From the NCBI GenBank assembly GCA_016745215.1, contig CP050890.1:6758001-6822000 (forward strand): DNA of 64,000 nt, read 5' to 3'. This document shows positions 44,147 to 53,228 of this stretch, in pieces; the stretch's first letter is position 1; each line of letters starts with the position of its first letter. The position numbers and the translations under genes were made by a program. This DNA comes from Thiohalocapsa sp. PB-PSB1. Lineage in GTDB: Bacteria; Pseudomonadota; Gammaproteobacteria; Chromatiales; Chromatiaceae. The notes beneath the pieces are model-generated. The model was not told where the DNA came from. It saw only the letters and a list, made by a program, of their open reading frames with translations, and searched no databases.

Positions 44147-45352
44147 TCAGAGCGGCGTCACGCCTAAGGCCGAGACGACGCGGGACATACGGTTGCAGAA
44201 GGTCGTTCCGCCACCGCCCGCGAAGAGCAACCCGACGAGAGGAAGGCCACTCCGCCAGGCCCATACCGCTGATCCCGAGTCTCCAGGCGCCGAGAAGGTG
44301 CCGCTTTCGGTCGACTGTACCGAGAATTGATCGCGGAAATGCGCGACTCCGGCAGATCCGAATCCGACATTGATGGACACCCCGATTGCACGGATTGTTC
44401 CCTGCGTCAGATTGGTGGTGCGACCGGTCTTGCCGACCACCATACCAACGCGCGGTGAGATGATGGCTGAACCAACCTTAAAATATTGAGCCCGTGAACC
44501 TCTGTGGTACACGTGATCGCGGCGAACGAGCGACGGCCAGCACCATCCCGTGGCGCAATCGACATAGTTCGTGGCGCCGCGGCGGAAATTGATAGTGACG
44601 AACCGCTCGAGGATCGCAATGCGATCGCGCGGATTGACTCCGCCGTCGGCGCGACCGGGCTGGATAATGGAGTCACCGAACCGCCCGCGGTTCGAATCGG
44701 CCAGTACGTGGTTGTTCGAGATCATGAGCAACCTGTTCTGACGACTTCCCCGTCCTCGCGCCCAGGTGCCTATGGTACCCGCGGTGATACGGAAGTGACC
44801 GACCGAAACACCGGCAGGTGCAGGGCGAAACTTCGACCGGTTGCTGGTCAAGGCATCGATCGCCCCGGTCTCGATAACTTCGAACGGCAGGGTGTCGCTG
44901 GACGCCGCCTGCACGCCCATCAAGTCTACGATCTCGCGGCGAACCTCTTCCTCATTCGCTGAGTTCTCGACGTAAACAACGAGGCTGGGTTGGCCTGGAA
45001 TGCCCCCTCCCTCACCGCCATAGGAAACACCGGCTCCGACCACCCCCGGCCCGTCTACGTTACGTGCCACGGCTTCGCTGAGGGCGCCTTTCGCCGCACA
45101 TTCGCTCAGCTTGCATTCGATCTCCGCCTTCGCACTCATAACGGCCTCGGCAGCAGGATCGAATTCGAATTCAGCAGAACCCTCGCTGCCTAACTCATCT
45201 GGTGCCATGCCCTCGGGCGCATCGAATCGATCGCTTTCGGGAGCATCCTCTGCTTCGCTCGCAACCGGTGGATCGGCAAAATCGCCAATCTCGACTTCCG
45301 CGCCTGCGGGAATGGCCGCTTCTTCTTGCATGTTCTGTTCGTTGATGTTCAT
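44147..45352 (-). CDS. Trypsin-like serine protease with acidic pro-region, cytosolic
   Basis: 401 residues. No signal peptide. Residues 1-70 are very acidic, 75-170 form the pro-like module shared with the gene at 43442, and 180-401 are a chymotrypsin-fold domain. Candidate triad: H215 in ISNNHVLADSN, D265 in TNYVDCATGW, S359 in APGDSGSAVWAW. GKTGRTTNLTQGTI is the usual block before the serine loop. AGGAG lies seven bases before ATG at 45352. A cytosolic trypsin-like protease with a pro-region is typical of little-studied bacterial families, some of which are effectors of defence systems. The substrate is unknown. Confidence 0.82.
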   Translation of the reverse strand: MNINEQNMQEEAAIPAGAEVEIGDFADPPVASEAEDAPESDRFDAPEGMAPDELGSEGSAEFEFDPAAEAVMSAKAEIECKLSECAAKGALSEAVARNVDGPGVVGAGVSYGGEGGGIPGQPSLVVYVENSANEEEVRREIVDLMGVQAASSDTLPFEVIETGAIDALTSNRSKFRPAPAGVSVGHFRITAGTIGTWARGRGSRQNRLLMISNNHVLADSNRGRFGDSIIQPGRADGGVNPRDRIAILERFVTINFRRGATNYVDCATGWCWPSLVRRDHVYHRGSRAQYFKVGSAIISPRVGMVVGKTGRTTNLTQGTIRAIGVSINVGFGSAGVAHFRDQFSVQSTESGTFSAPGDSGSAVWAWRSGLPLVGLLFAGGGGTTFCNRMSRVVSALGVTPL

Positions 45353-45911
45353 TACTATCTCCTGGTGTTCTGAACAAAAGCACGCGACCTCGGTTAGATC
45401 GAAGTCGTGTGACGTCTACAGGCTTCTGCATATGCGCGAGCAACTGATCCTATCTCACCGCTGACCGGTCGGCCCAATCGGTGGAAGCGAGTAGGTAGTT
45501 ATGGCGACCATCACCACCCGCTTGGCGGCGCTGTTTCGATCGGCATCTGGGAGGATCCATGGGTGTTACCGCTGGCGACTCCACAATAGCGTCTGGCCCA
45601 GACGAATGCGGTTCGACTAGGGTTTACCCCCGCATGATTATGAGTATGTACAAAGGACGGGAAAAAGCAAGACCGATGTGCAGAGAGACATTTGCGCTGT
45701 CGCTTATTTCGGCTACCCTTGGCCTGCGACCCGCAAGCTCGCCGGCCAGCGGAGCTTTGCCCCCAGGCGTGCGAAGCAGTCGGGAGCAACAACGGTGTGC
45801 CGATGAAGCGCCACAACTGAGAGTTATTCTTATTCCCAGCGAGTGACAGGCAAGCGCTGTCGTCGGGTGCCTTGTCCCGATCCAAGACCGCTTGCTCGGG
45901 AGGGTGCCGGC
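45353..45911. other. Intergenic without recognised gene
   Basis: About 560 bases. The long leftward frame here shows no family features and is judged spurious. It should contain the promoter of the protease. Confidence 0.3.
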
Positions 45912-46268
45912 CTAACCGGTGGCTGCGATCGGTTGCACCAGAGAGCGCATCTGCTCGGGGCGGCCCTGTTGGACGGCGGCTCTCAGCGCGGTTTTGAGGG
46001 TATGCGGATTCATCGCGGTATCGCCGTCCAGCCACGCCAAGCCGCTTTCGGGCGATGCGGCGAACACGTGATCCACATACTCCTCGTCATGAACCCGCAG
46101 CAACTGCCCGCGACTGGCCTCCGGGGCGTCGAAATGATGCAGCACCATGTCCAGTCCGGAGGCAATCAGTCGATCGCTGATGGCACTCAGCCGAGCCGGC
46201 TGTTCCGGGTGGTGATCACCCATCTCATGACGGGTGTAGTCGTGGTGAGAAATATAAGCGACAGCCAT
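45912..46268 (-). pseudogene. Histone-deacetylase-like N-terminal fragment
   Basis: MAVAYISHHDYTRHEMGDHHPEQPARLSAISDRLIASGLDMVLHHFDAPEASRGQLLRVHDEEYVDHVF...GLAWLDGDTAMNPHTLKTALRAA is the first third of bacterial class II HDAC-like deacetylases (full length about 305 residues). After ALRAAVQQGRPEQMR the homology stops and the frame ends. All zinc-binding residues lie in the missing part, so no activity is expected. Confidence 0.72.
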
Positions 46269-46416
46269 ACCTACCCTTAACCACAACCGCTGCCGGCCGC
46301 TATTAACGACGAGACCCAGGATGACACAGTACAACAAACACAGGGTTGCAACTTCTGCCCGGTAGCACCGAACATGACCACCTCAATTCAGCCTGTTCAT
46401 ATTGCGTCGCATCACA

Positions 46417-49098
46417 ATGAAAAGTCACTACCTGAAACACATCTTCGAACCCTCCTCGGTAGCCGTGATCGGCGCCTCTGAGCGTCCCAACTCGGTCGGC
46501 GCCCAAATCCTCCGGAATCTCCGCGAGGGCGAATTCCAGGGCGAGATCTACCCTGTCAACCCGAAGCACGAGTCGGTCCAGGGCCTGTCGTGCTACCCGT
46601 CCCTGGCGGCGATCGACCATCCGGTCGATCTGGCGGTGATCGCGATCCCGGCCAAGTACATCCCCGAGGTGATGCGTCAATGCGGCGATCACGAGGTACG
46701 CGGCGCCATCGTGTTGTCGGCCGGGTTCGCCGAGGTTGGCAAGGCCGGCAAGGCACTGCAGAGCGAGATCGTCGACATCGCGCGGACCCATAACATCCCG
46801 CTGGTTGGCCCGAACTGCCTCGGGATCGTCCGCCCGCGCGTCGGCCTGAACGCGACCTTCGCCAAGAGTGGCGCCCGGCAGGGCCATCTCGCCTTGATTG
46901 CCCAATCCGGCGCCTTCTGCACCGCGCTCCTCGACTGGGCGGATACCCAGAGCTTCGGTTTTTCGGCCGTCGCCTCGCTCGGCGCCACCGCCGACGTCGG
47001 CTTTGGCGACGTGCTGGATTACCTCTCGGTCGACCCGCACACAGACAGCATCCTGCTCTATGTCGAAGGAATCAGCAATGCCCGCAGCTTCATCAGCGGC
47101 CTGCGTGTCGCCGCCCGGCTGAAACCGGTGATCGTAGTGAAATCAGGGCGCAACGAGAGCGGTACCCGGGCCGCGGTATCACATACCGGCGCTCTGGTCG
47201 GCTCAGACCATGTTTTCGACGCTGCAATCGAACGGGCGGGGGCGGTTCGGGTCATGTCGGTCGGTGAGCTGTTTTCCGCCGCTCATCTGCTGGCGTCAGG
47301 CACCCGGGTGGAAGGACCACGCCTGGCGATCATCACCAATGGCGGCGGGCCCGGCGTCATGGCCGCCGACCGGGCCAGTGACCTGCGCGTACCACTGGCC
47401 GAGTTATCCAGCGCGACCATTGACCAACTCGGCGAGGTGCTGCCGACCCATTGGTCCCACAGCGACCCAGTCGACATCCTTGGCGATGCCGACGTCGACC
47501 GCTATCGGGCCGCGACCGAGATCGTACTCGCCGACAACAACGTCGACGGCCTGCTGGTGCTGTTGACCCCTCAGGCGATGACCGATCCGAGCAGCTGCGC
47601 CGAAGGCGTCATCGCCGCAGCGAAGGAATCGAACAAACCCGTCCTCGCCTGTTGGATGGGGGCCGGACTGGTAGAGGGTGGTCGGCAACTGTTCGCTGAA
47701 GCGCGTATACCGCAGTTCCGCAGCCCGGAGGCCGGGGTCGAGGCGTTCGGCTATCTCGCCTGCTACCGTCGCAACCAGAAAGCGCTGTTGCAGGCGCCCG
47801 GGCCGATATCTAAGCATCGCGGGCCGGATGTCGAAGGGGCGCGTCTGATCATCGAGAATACGATGAGTGAGCGTCGTCACACGCTCAGCAGCGCCGAAGC
47901 CAAGGCCGTGCTGCGCGCCTTCCAGATCCCGATCTCACCAAGCATCAACGTATCGACCGCCGCCGAGGCGCTGGTTGCCGCCGAAGGTCTAGGGCTTCCG
48001 GTCGCGATGAAGATCAATTCCCCGGACATCACCCATAAATCCGACGTCGGTGGCGTACGCCTTAATATTCGCGAACCACGTTCGGTGCGCACCGCGTTTC
48101 GCGAAATGATGGACAGCGTTGCGGCGCTGCAACCCGACGCGCGGATCGATGGCGTCACCATCGAACCCATGCTGGAACGCCCGCATGCCCGGGAGATCAT
48201 GGTCGGCGTGGTCCACGACCAGGTCTTCGGCCCGGTGATCAGCTTCGGTGCCGGCGGCACGGCGGTCGAGATATTCGCCGACAGCAATGTCGCGCTGCCG
48301 CCGCTGAATGAGTATCTCAGCAAGCAGCTGATCTACGGCACCCGGGCGTCGCGCTTTCTCAAGCACTTCCGCAATCTGCCCGAGGCCGATATGCAGAAGC
48401 TGATCGACACCCTGCAGCGAATCTCGGAGATCACTTGCGAGCTACCCGAGATCCAGGAACTCGACATCAATCCCTTGCTGGTCGACGAGGACGGCGTGAT
48501 TGCGGTCGACGCCCGGGTGGTGGTCGGGCCGCCGAAGGCCAGTACCACCCGCTATGGACACATGGCCATCCACCCCTATCCGACCGAGCTGGTCTCACAG
48601 TGGCAGCTACCGAACGGCACCGACATCGTGGTGCGCCCTATTCGACCGGAAGACGCCGAGATCGAGCAGGCGTTTGTCGAGAACTTGTCGGCAGAGAGCA
48701 AATATTTCCGCTTCATGCAGAGCCTCGAACGACTGACGCCGCAGATGCTGGCGCGCTTCACGCAAATCGACTACGATCGGGAGATGGCCCTCATCGCGGT
48801 GGTCAAGGACGGAACCACCAAGGCCCAACTGCTCGGCGTCGCACGCTACGTCAGCAACCCCGACCGGCATTCGTGCGAGTTCGCCCTGGCGATTGGCGAC
48901 GAATGGCAAAATCAGGGCATCGGGCGTGAGTTGATGCGGCGCCTGATGTCGGTGGCACGCGACCGCGGCATCGAGGTGATGGAGGGCGAGGTGCTGTCCA
49001 ACAACTTCCGCATGCTGGAGCTGTGCGAACGACTCGGCTTCCGGGCCGCTCACGACCCGCAGGAACCCGAAATCGTGCACGTACGCCGTCACCTGTAA
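46417..49098 (+). CDS. ADP-forming acyl-CoA synthetase / GNAT acetyltransferase fusion (Pat-like)
   Basis: 893 residues. Domains: CoA-binding Rossmann (about 1-140, IFEPSSVAVIGASERPNSVGAQI), succinyl-CoA-ligase-like (about 150-460, LIAQSGAFCTALLDWA, AAVSHTGALVG), ATP-grasp (about 484-700, LSSAEAKAVLRAFQIP, AMKINSPDITHKSDVGGV), and C-terminal GNAT (about 732-893, VVRPIRPEDAEIEQAF, QNQGIGRELMRRLM near 831). Homologues YfiQ/Pat acetylate lysines such as that of acetyl-CoA synthetase, using the dead ligase part for control. A TTG at 46402 is in frame, but ATG at 46417 fits the family N-terminus. Ribosome site weak. Confidence 0.92.
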   Translation: MKSHYLKHIFEPSSVAVIGASERPNSVGAQILRNLREGEFQGEIYPVNPKHESVQGLSCYPSLAAIDHPVDLAVIAIPAKYIPEVMRQCGDHEVRGAIVLSAGFAEVGKAGKALQSEIVDIARTHNIPLVGPNCLGIVRPRVGLNATFAKSGARQGHLALIAQSGAFCTALLDWADTQSFGFSAVASLGATADVGFGDVLDYLSVDPHTDSILLYVEGISNARSFISGLRVAARLKPVIVVKSGRNESGTRAAVSHTGALVGSDHVFDAAIERAGAVRVMSVGELFSAAHLLASGTRVEGPRLAIITNGGGPGVMAADRASDLRVPLAELSSATIDQLGEVLPTHWSHSDPVDILGDADVDRYRAATEIVLADNNVDGLLVLLTPQAMTDPSSCAEGVIAAAKESNKPVLACWMGAGLVEGGRQLFAEARIPQFRSPEAGVEAFGYLACYRRNQKALLQAPGPISKHRGPDVEGARLIIENTMSERRHTLSSAEAKAVLRAFQIPISPSINVSTAAEALVAAEGLGLPVAMKINSPDITHKSDVGGVRLNIREPRSVRTAFREMMDSVAALQPDARIDGVTIEPMLERPHAREIMVGVVHDQVFGPVISFGAGGTAVEIFADSNVALPPLNEYLSKQLIYGTRASRFLKHFRNLPEADMQKLIDTLQRISEITCELPEIQELDINPLLVDEDGVIAVDARVVVGPPKASTTRYGHMAIHPYPTELVSQWQLPNGTDIVVRPIRPEDAEIEQAFVENLSAESKYFRFMQSLERLTPQMLARFTQIDYDREMALIAVVKDGTTKAQLLGVARYVSNPDRHSCEFALAIGDEWQNQGIGRELMRRLMSVARDRGIEVMEGEVLSNNFRMLELCERLGFRAAHDPQEPEIVHVRRHL

Positions 49099-49336
49099 GC
49101 TGGGACCGGGACCGGCCAAACGCCGGGCCTTTTGGCCAGGTATGAAAAAAGCGCCGCAACGCGGAATGGCTCTGAGTGAAGGGTATAGATGTTTTATATC
49201 AGTAGCTTACGTAGATTGCGCGGAGTCAAGTTCCTGGTTTCGAAGGCGCGGCATCCTTGGTTTGTTGCCTCCGGACTGGCATCTGAGTCCCTCGCGTCCG
49301 TTTCTGCACTCTACAAGCCCCTGATTCATAACGGCT
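49099..49336. other. Intergenic with possible weak terminator
   Basis: GGCCAAA and TTTGGCC at about 49115-49137 form a 7-bp stem 17 bases after the preceding stop, but with little T-run. Nothing else seen. Confidence 0.3.
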
Positions 49337-49960
49337 CTAAGTGATGGTGCAGAAACAAGCTAAACAGGTTTTGGGCTTGGGTGTCGCCTGCCGACTCATT
49401 CGCTACCGCTATCGGCGTCGTTATCGGTATCGGCGTCGGTATCGAACTGACCAAACCGCTATCCGCCAAGCTCCTCGCTGACCGCCTAGCCACGCTGTCC
49501 GAGCTTCGTCAGCATGGCCACACGACGATCGAGCAGTGCCTTTTGCTTGCTGTGGTCGTCTGCGGACAACGCTTCGCACACCAGCGAGCACGTCCTCAAT
49601 CGCAGCGCACTCCAGCGCCGAGTCTCGTGCGATTTCAAACGACCGGCGTCGATCCCCGCTCGTCGCTTTGCCGTTACCCTCGGCCATGTTCAGCGCGATG
49701 GCCTGCGATGCGCGCCTATGATGCGCACAGGAGTTGATCCTTCGCGTTACGCTGTCCTTTCACATGCTCGCAGTCGCGCTAGGCCCAGCCGACAGTCTCG
49801 ATGGCCGCACGCTAGACGTCGAGCTTCTCATGACCGAATGGCATAGGGCGTTTTCTCTCTCGATTCCGATTCCGATTCCGATTCCGATAGCGACCCCGAC
49901 CCCGATTGCACTCCGCCGATGTCTGGATAGCGTTGTATAGGTTATTCATGAACCGCTACT
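49337..49960 (-). repeat. Family B repeat unit, copy 3 (inverted, 624 bp)
   Basis: CTAAGTGATGG start and CCGCTACT end, i.e. copy 1 in reverse. The dead four-helix-bundle gene reads leftwards at about 49836-49440 with the same lesions (AEGNGKATSGDRRRSFEIARDSALECAAIEDVL). Confidence 0.8.
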
Positions 49961-50158
49961 AAGCCTAACTTAGTGCCATTCGGGCGGTGCCGGCAGCCTC
50001 TTACGGCGTTGGCGGATGAACTCGGCAAGATAGGACCAGGGAGACGCAGTGGTACCAAAGGGTGTCTTCAACGGATACGAGGGCCACGCGGGGACTGGTC
50101 ATCGGAAGATCCGGGCGTTGTGGTGCTGTGGAAGTCTAGTCGAGGCGTAGGAGAAGGA
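49961..50158. other. Region without recognised gene
   Basis: About 200 bases between repeat B copy 3 and the minisatellite; no protein family seen. Confidence 0.3.
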
Positions 50159-50485
50159 AAGTGGGCGTCCTTTTTCCATTACGCTTTTTCCAAGTACGAG
50201 GCGTAGGAGAAGGTCAAGTAAAGTGGGCAAGTAAAGTGGGTGTCCTTTTTCTTCTTTTTCTTTCTAGGAGAAGGTCAAGTAAAGTGGGTGTCCTTTTCTT
50301 TGGTGTTTTCTTTGATGAGAGTGGGTGTCCTTTTTCTTTGTTTGTGTCCTTTTTCTTTGTTTCTGGTGTCCTTTTTCTTTGTTTTTCTTTGATGTGGACA
50401 CAGAAACAATGTGGGTGTCTCGTACTTCACGCAGGTGTCTCGTACTTCACGCATCTCGTACTTCACGCACTTCACGCACCCTTGC
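50159..50485 (+). repeat. T-rich minisatellite (GTGGGTGTCCTTTTTC type)
   Basis: At least five irregular copies of (AGTAAA)GTGGGTGTCCTTTTTCTTTG between 50238 and 50390, broken by GAGAAGGTCAAGTAAAG pieces. Three copies of CTCGTACTTCACGCA follow between 50427 and 50475. Base composition differs sharply from the window: long pyrimidine runs on the plus strand. No coding. Confidence 0.75.
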
Positions 50486-50665
50486 CCAGCAAGCCGGCCT
50501 GTTGCTGTATAGGTGTCCTGATTTGCCGCTCGGTTTGATGGCGGATTTCACCCTCTGGAGCTGATCTCACCAGCGGAGAAGGACCTTGACACCCTGGCGG
50601 GCGAAGTCCATACTTCTAGCATGGGCAAACGCTTATAGTATCGATTACGAGTCCAATAAAAGTAA
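50486..50665. other. Short region with no recognised gene
   Basis: Holds the upstream border of the BolA-like relic. Nothing certain seen. Confidence 0.25.
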
Positions 50666-50986
50666 GAGATAACGCAAACAAAAGCAGTTGCATCGCTGAC
50701 CCTAGAGGGCGTGCCTGGTGCACAGATCGAGGTAACCGGCGACAGCTGCCATCTCGACGCTGTGGGCGTCAGCGGCGTCTTCGCCGGCAAAACCCCCGTC
50801 CAGAAGCAGCGCCTGTTGATGGCTAGGGTGAGGCATCAGATCGATAGCGGTGAGCTTCATGCCCTCTCTGGCAGACGAGTTACAATCAACTCTTCTACTG
50901 CCATGCTCAAGATAAAACGTCAACTCAAGCGGAGGGTAAAATGTTTGTCAAGCAGAGAGCTAGCGGAAAGCTGGTTGAAGTACTAA
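50666..50986 (+). pseudogene. BolA/IbaG-like relic
   Basis: The frame reads AVASLTLEGVPGAQIEVTGDSCHLDAVGVSGVFAGKTPVQKQRLLMARVRHQIDSGELHALSGRRVT. This follows the BolA-family order (LPGAxIEVTGDGSHFDxVVVSxxFxGKxxVxKQQxVYxxLxxxIxSGELHALSIKTYT). The normal N-terminal start is missing (only GTG at 50711 or CTG upstream), and the end after RVT departs from the family. Asp-Ser-Cys-His replaces the usual Asp-Gly-Ser-His. It is probably dead, though a shortened product cannot be excluded. Confidence 0.55.
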
Positions 50987-51180
50987 GTATGCGGGATCTT
51001 TTCAACCCGACGCATGTTTCCCTAGTAGGCCGTTTCCATGCCGGCGAAGAGGCGCAGGACCCAGAGACGTTCGAAAAGGCGAGCTTGATCTTCTGCTCTG
51101 GTGAGGAGCTTCCCAAGTGCTGGACCGACATCCATTACCGGGACGAGGAGGTGCACCACCATTACCACCCTCATTCCTAA
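50941..51180 (+). CDS. Conserved hypothetical small protein
   Basis: 79 residues: MFVKQRASGKLVEVLSMRDLFNPTHVSLVGRFHAGEEAQDPETFEKASLIFCSGEELPKCW...HHHYHPHS. A strong ribosome site GGAGGG lies just before the ATG. I have seen similar small proteins in purple sulfur bacteria without known role. The His-rich tail could bind metal (inference). It overlaps the tail of the BolA-like frame. Confidence 0.62.
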   Translation: MFVKQRASGKLVEVLSMRDLFNPTHVSLVGRFHAGEEAQDPETFEKASLIFCSGEELPKCWTDIHYRDEEVHHHYHPHS

Positions 51181-51744
51181 CGGCTCGCGGTGAGCCTTGC
51201 AGCGTTGTGCCCTAGTGACGACTCAACAATAAGCGGCTCGTCTTTCTTGACTAAGAAAAACGCGAAAATTCTCGAAATGCAGGTTAGATCCTTCTCAATT
51301 TCGCGTATTTCATAGTTTATTTCCGTCCGCGGTGATGTCCATATTGTTTGCAAACCGTTACCTGGGGACGGGGACAGGGATAAGAAATTGGGCGAAGTGC
51401 GTTGCGGCGCCTCCGTCTTGGCGCGCTCCTTACCCAGAGGCGCCAGCGGCGGCGGGTGTATGCCTATGGTCTCGGCGGCCAGGGCGGTGACAGATGCATT
51501 CGCCTTGGCCCCTCTGCGCACGCTGTGTCTCTGCGGTGAATACTTACATTGTTTGAAGGCAGTACCCTTCTTCCGGGAAAGGCGCGGCGCTCGCGCCCGA
51601 TCCGCTGGCATCATCATTTGCTGGGTCGCCCGCAAGCGGGCTCCTACGCCGACCGGCTCCAACGCCTGGTAAAGATCCGCTTGCCGGCGGGGCGCCGTGG
51701 CCCCTCTGCGTCTCTGCGGTGAATCCTTACATTCTTTGAAGGCA
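51181..51744. other. Repeat-rich intergenic (families C and D)
   Basis: Family C half-hairpin with GAAGGCAG tail at 51493-51573, family D unit with REP core at 51568-51650 (core 51625-51647), second family C tail at 51697-51749. No gene recognised; the open leftward frame runs across these repeats from the transposase relic. Confidence 0.6.
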
Positions 51745-52845
51745 GCACCTGATGCGGTCTTCTCTAATGCTTGCTCGGCCTTGACCATGCGCTGTTCACG
51801 GGCGTCGTGCTCCACCTGCGCTTTCGATGTGCTGTGCACCCAGAGGATGCGCCCGCCTTCCTCCATGACCTCGCAGCGTTCCTGCCAGATCATTTTCTTC
51901 ACCATTGCGCACGCGTTGCAGAAAAGCCGGCACTTCTTTCAGATTGCGCGGTACCACCCTGATGTAACGACCGCCGTGCTCGGCTGTCGAAATCTGCTAT
52001 CTCACTAAAACAAGCGCTTCCCGGTTTATGGATGCTTAGTCGGTGTCGGAATCGGTGTCAAGGTCGGAATGAGGGATTGGTATCGAGCTGACTGCTTTGA
52101 TCGATGAGCGGATTCGATTCCGATTCCGATAGCGACCCCGACACCGATCAGGCTTCCCCAGTGCGTTCGATGAAGCAATCCAAGACCCGGAATCGGTTTG
52201 GTATCAAAACTCAGGACATTTCGACAGCCTACCGCCGTGCTCGGCGATGGTCTTGAGGTTCTCCTCGGAGCACAGCTTGCTGTCGGCCACGTCGATGAAC
52301 TCCTCCTGCTCGAGCAGTTCCCGCAACGGCTGCCAGTTCGGAATAGGGGTTGTCACATCGGCCTGATTGCCATCGTCTGTCTGGTAACTCAGCGGCACAT
52401 GCCCGTCCGCGGTGACGTTCAAGCCAAACAGGATCTGCTTGCAGTCCGGGCGATGGTCCTTGTGATACCCATGGGTCATCTTCGCTGCCTTCGGATCAGC
52501 GCACTCGTAGGCACCGAAAAACCTGATGCTGGTGGAGTCGTTATTGGTTTGCGTTTCCAAACTGGTGCACAACAATGGCCTTGGCGCTCAGCTCCGCCAG
52601 CAGGCTGTTGCGCTCGGCGGCGAACCAGCGGTCCAGCGTCCGCACGGTCATCGCTGTACTTAACCACTTCCACGCGTCCCTTGCTCACGCCATCAACCGA
52701 GTCATGCAACCAATCCTCCATCCGATACAGCGGTGTTGTCGACGCCATGATGTGCATGATCATCATGCACAACACCTTCGCTGGGGCGATTTCCGCGCCG
52801 TTGTGGTTCGGCACGAACTTGTCGAATAAGCGCGCAAGCTCAAGT
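51745..52845 (-). pseudogene. IS1634-type transposase relic, frameshifted and split by a MITE
   Basis: Leftwards: LELARLFDKFVPNHNGAEIAPAKVLCMMIMHIMASTTPLYRMEDWLHDSVDGV, frameshifts near 52660, then NDSTSIRFFGAYECADPKAAKMTHGYHKDHRPDCKQILFGLNVTADGHVPLSYQTDDGNQADV, then LKTIAEHGG. The family A MITE (51979-52230) lies here. After it come RYIRVVPRNLKEVPAFLQRVRNG...GGRILWVHSTSKAQVEHDAREQRMVKAEQALEK. This is the IS1634 (IS4-superfamily) DDE transposase pattern. N- and C-terminal ends are missing. Confidence 0.78.
51979..52230 (+). mobile_element. Family A MITE, copy 4 (252 bp)
   Basis: Same 252-bp length; left end CTCGGCTGTCGAAAT (one base differs), right end ATTTCGACAGCCT. 9-bp target duplication ACCGCCGTG at 51970-51978 and 52231-52239. 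It splits the IS1634 relic. Confidence 0.88.
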
Positions 52846-53228
52846 GCTTACATGTCGTATTTCACGAATGGCAGGATTTCCATTGACTTGAGTTTGGTGT
52901 CCGTCGCACGTTCAAACCTCATCTGGCGGATAGAGGTTCGCAATCTGCCTACGTTTGATGGGATTGTCTCGCTAGGTTTGTCTATGCCCGCATCATGGTT
53001 TTCAATTCCAGCACCCGATGGCCTCGCTCTCGGATGCTGTGCCAGTTCCTGAACTGGTACTCTTCCTTATTGCCGAAGTCGCGACAGGACTCGCGCGAAA
53101 AGTAGGTAATATAGCGTGCTGGCTAGACTGTCATTTTTTTAGCGTCCGCTCGAGGCGGAACAATCAGGACGATTTTCAAGATATCTTATAAGTATTAATA
53201 AGTTATGGTGTTGACACCCTAGGTTTAG
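52846..53228. other. Intergenic without recognised gene
   Basis: About 380 bases. A leftward stretch reads CRDFGNKEEYQFRNWHSIRERGHRVLELKTMM before a stop, possibly another relic, but I cannot name it. The AT-rich end at 53170-53210 should hold the promoter of the next gene. Confidence 0.3.

Noticed and set aside
45511..46035. 174-codon leftward frame
   Set aside because: No family pattern, crosses into the deacetylase relic in another frame, no ribosome site.
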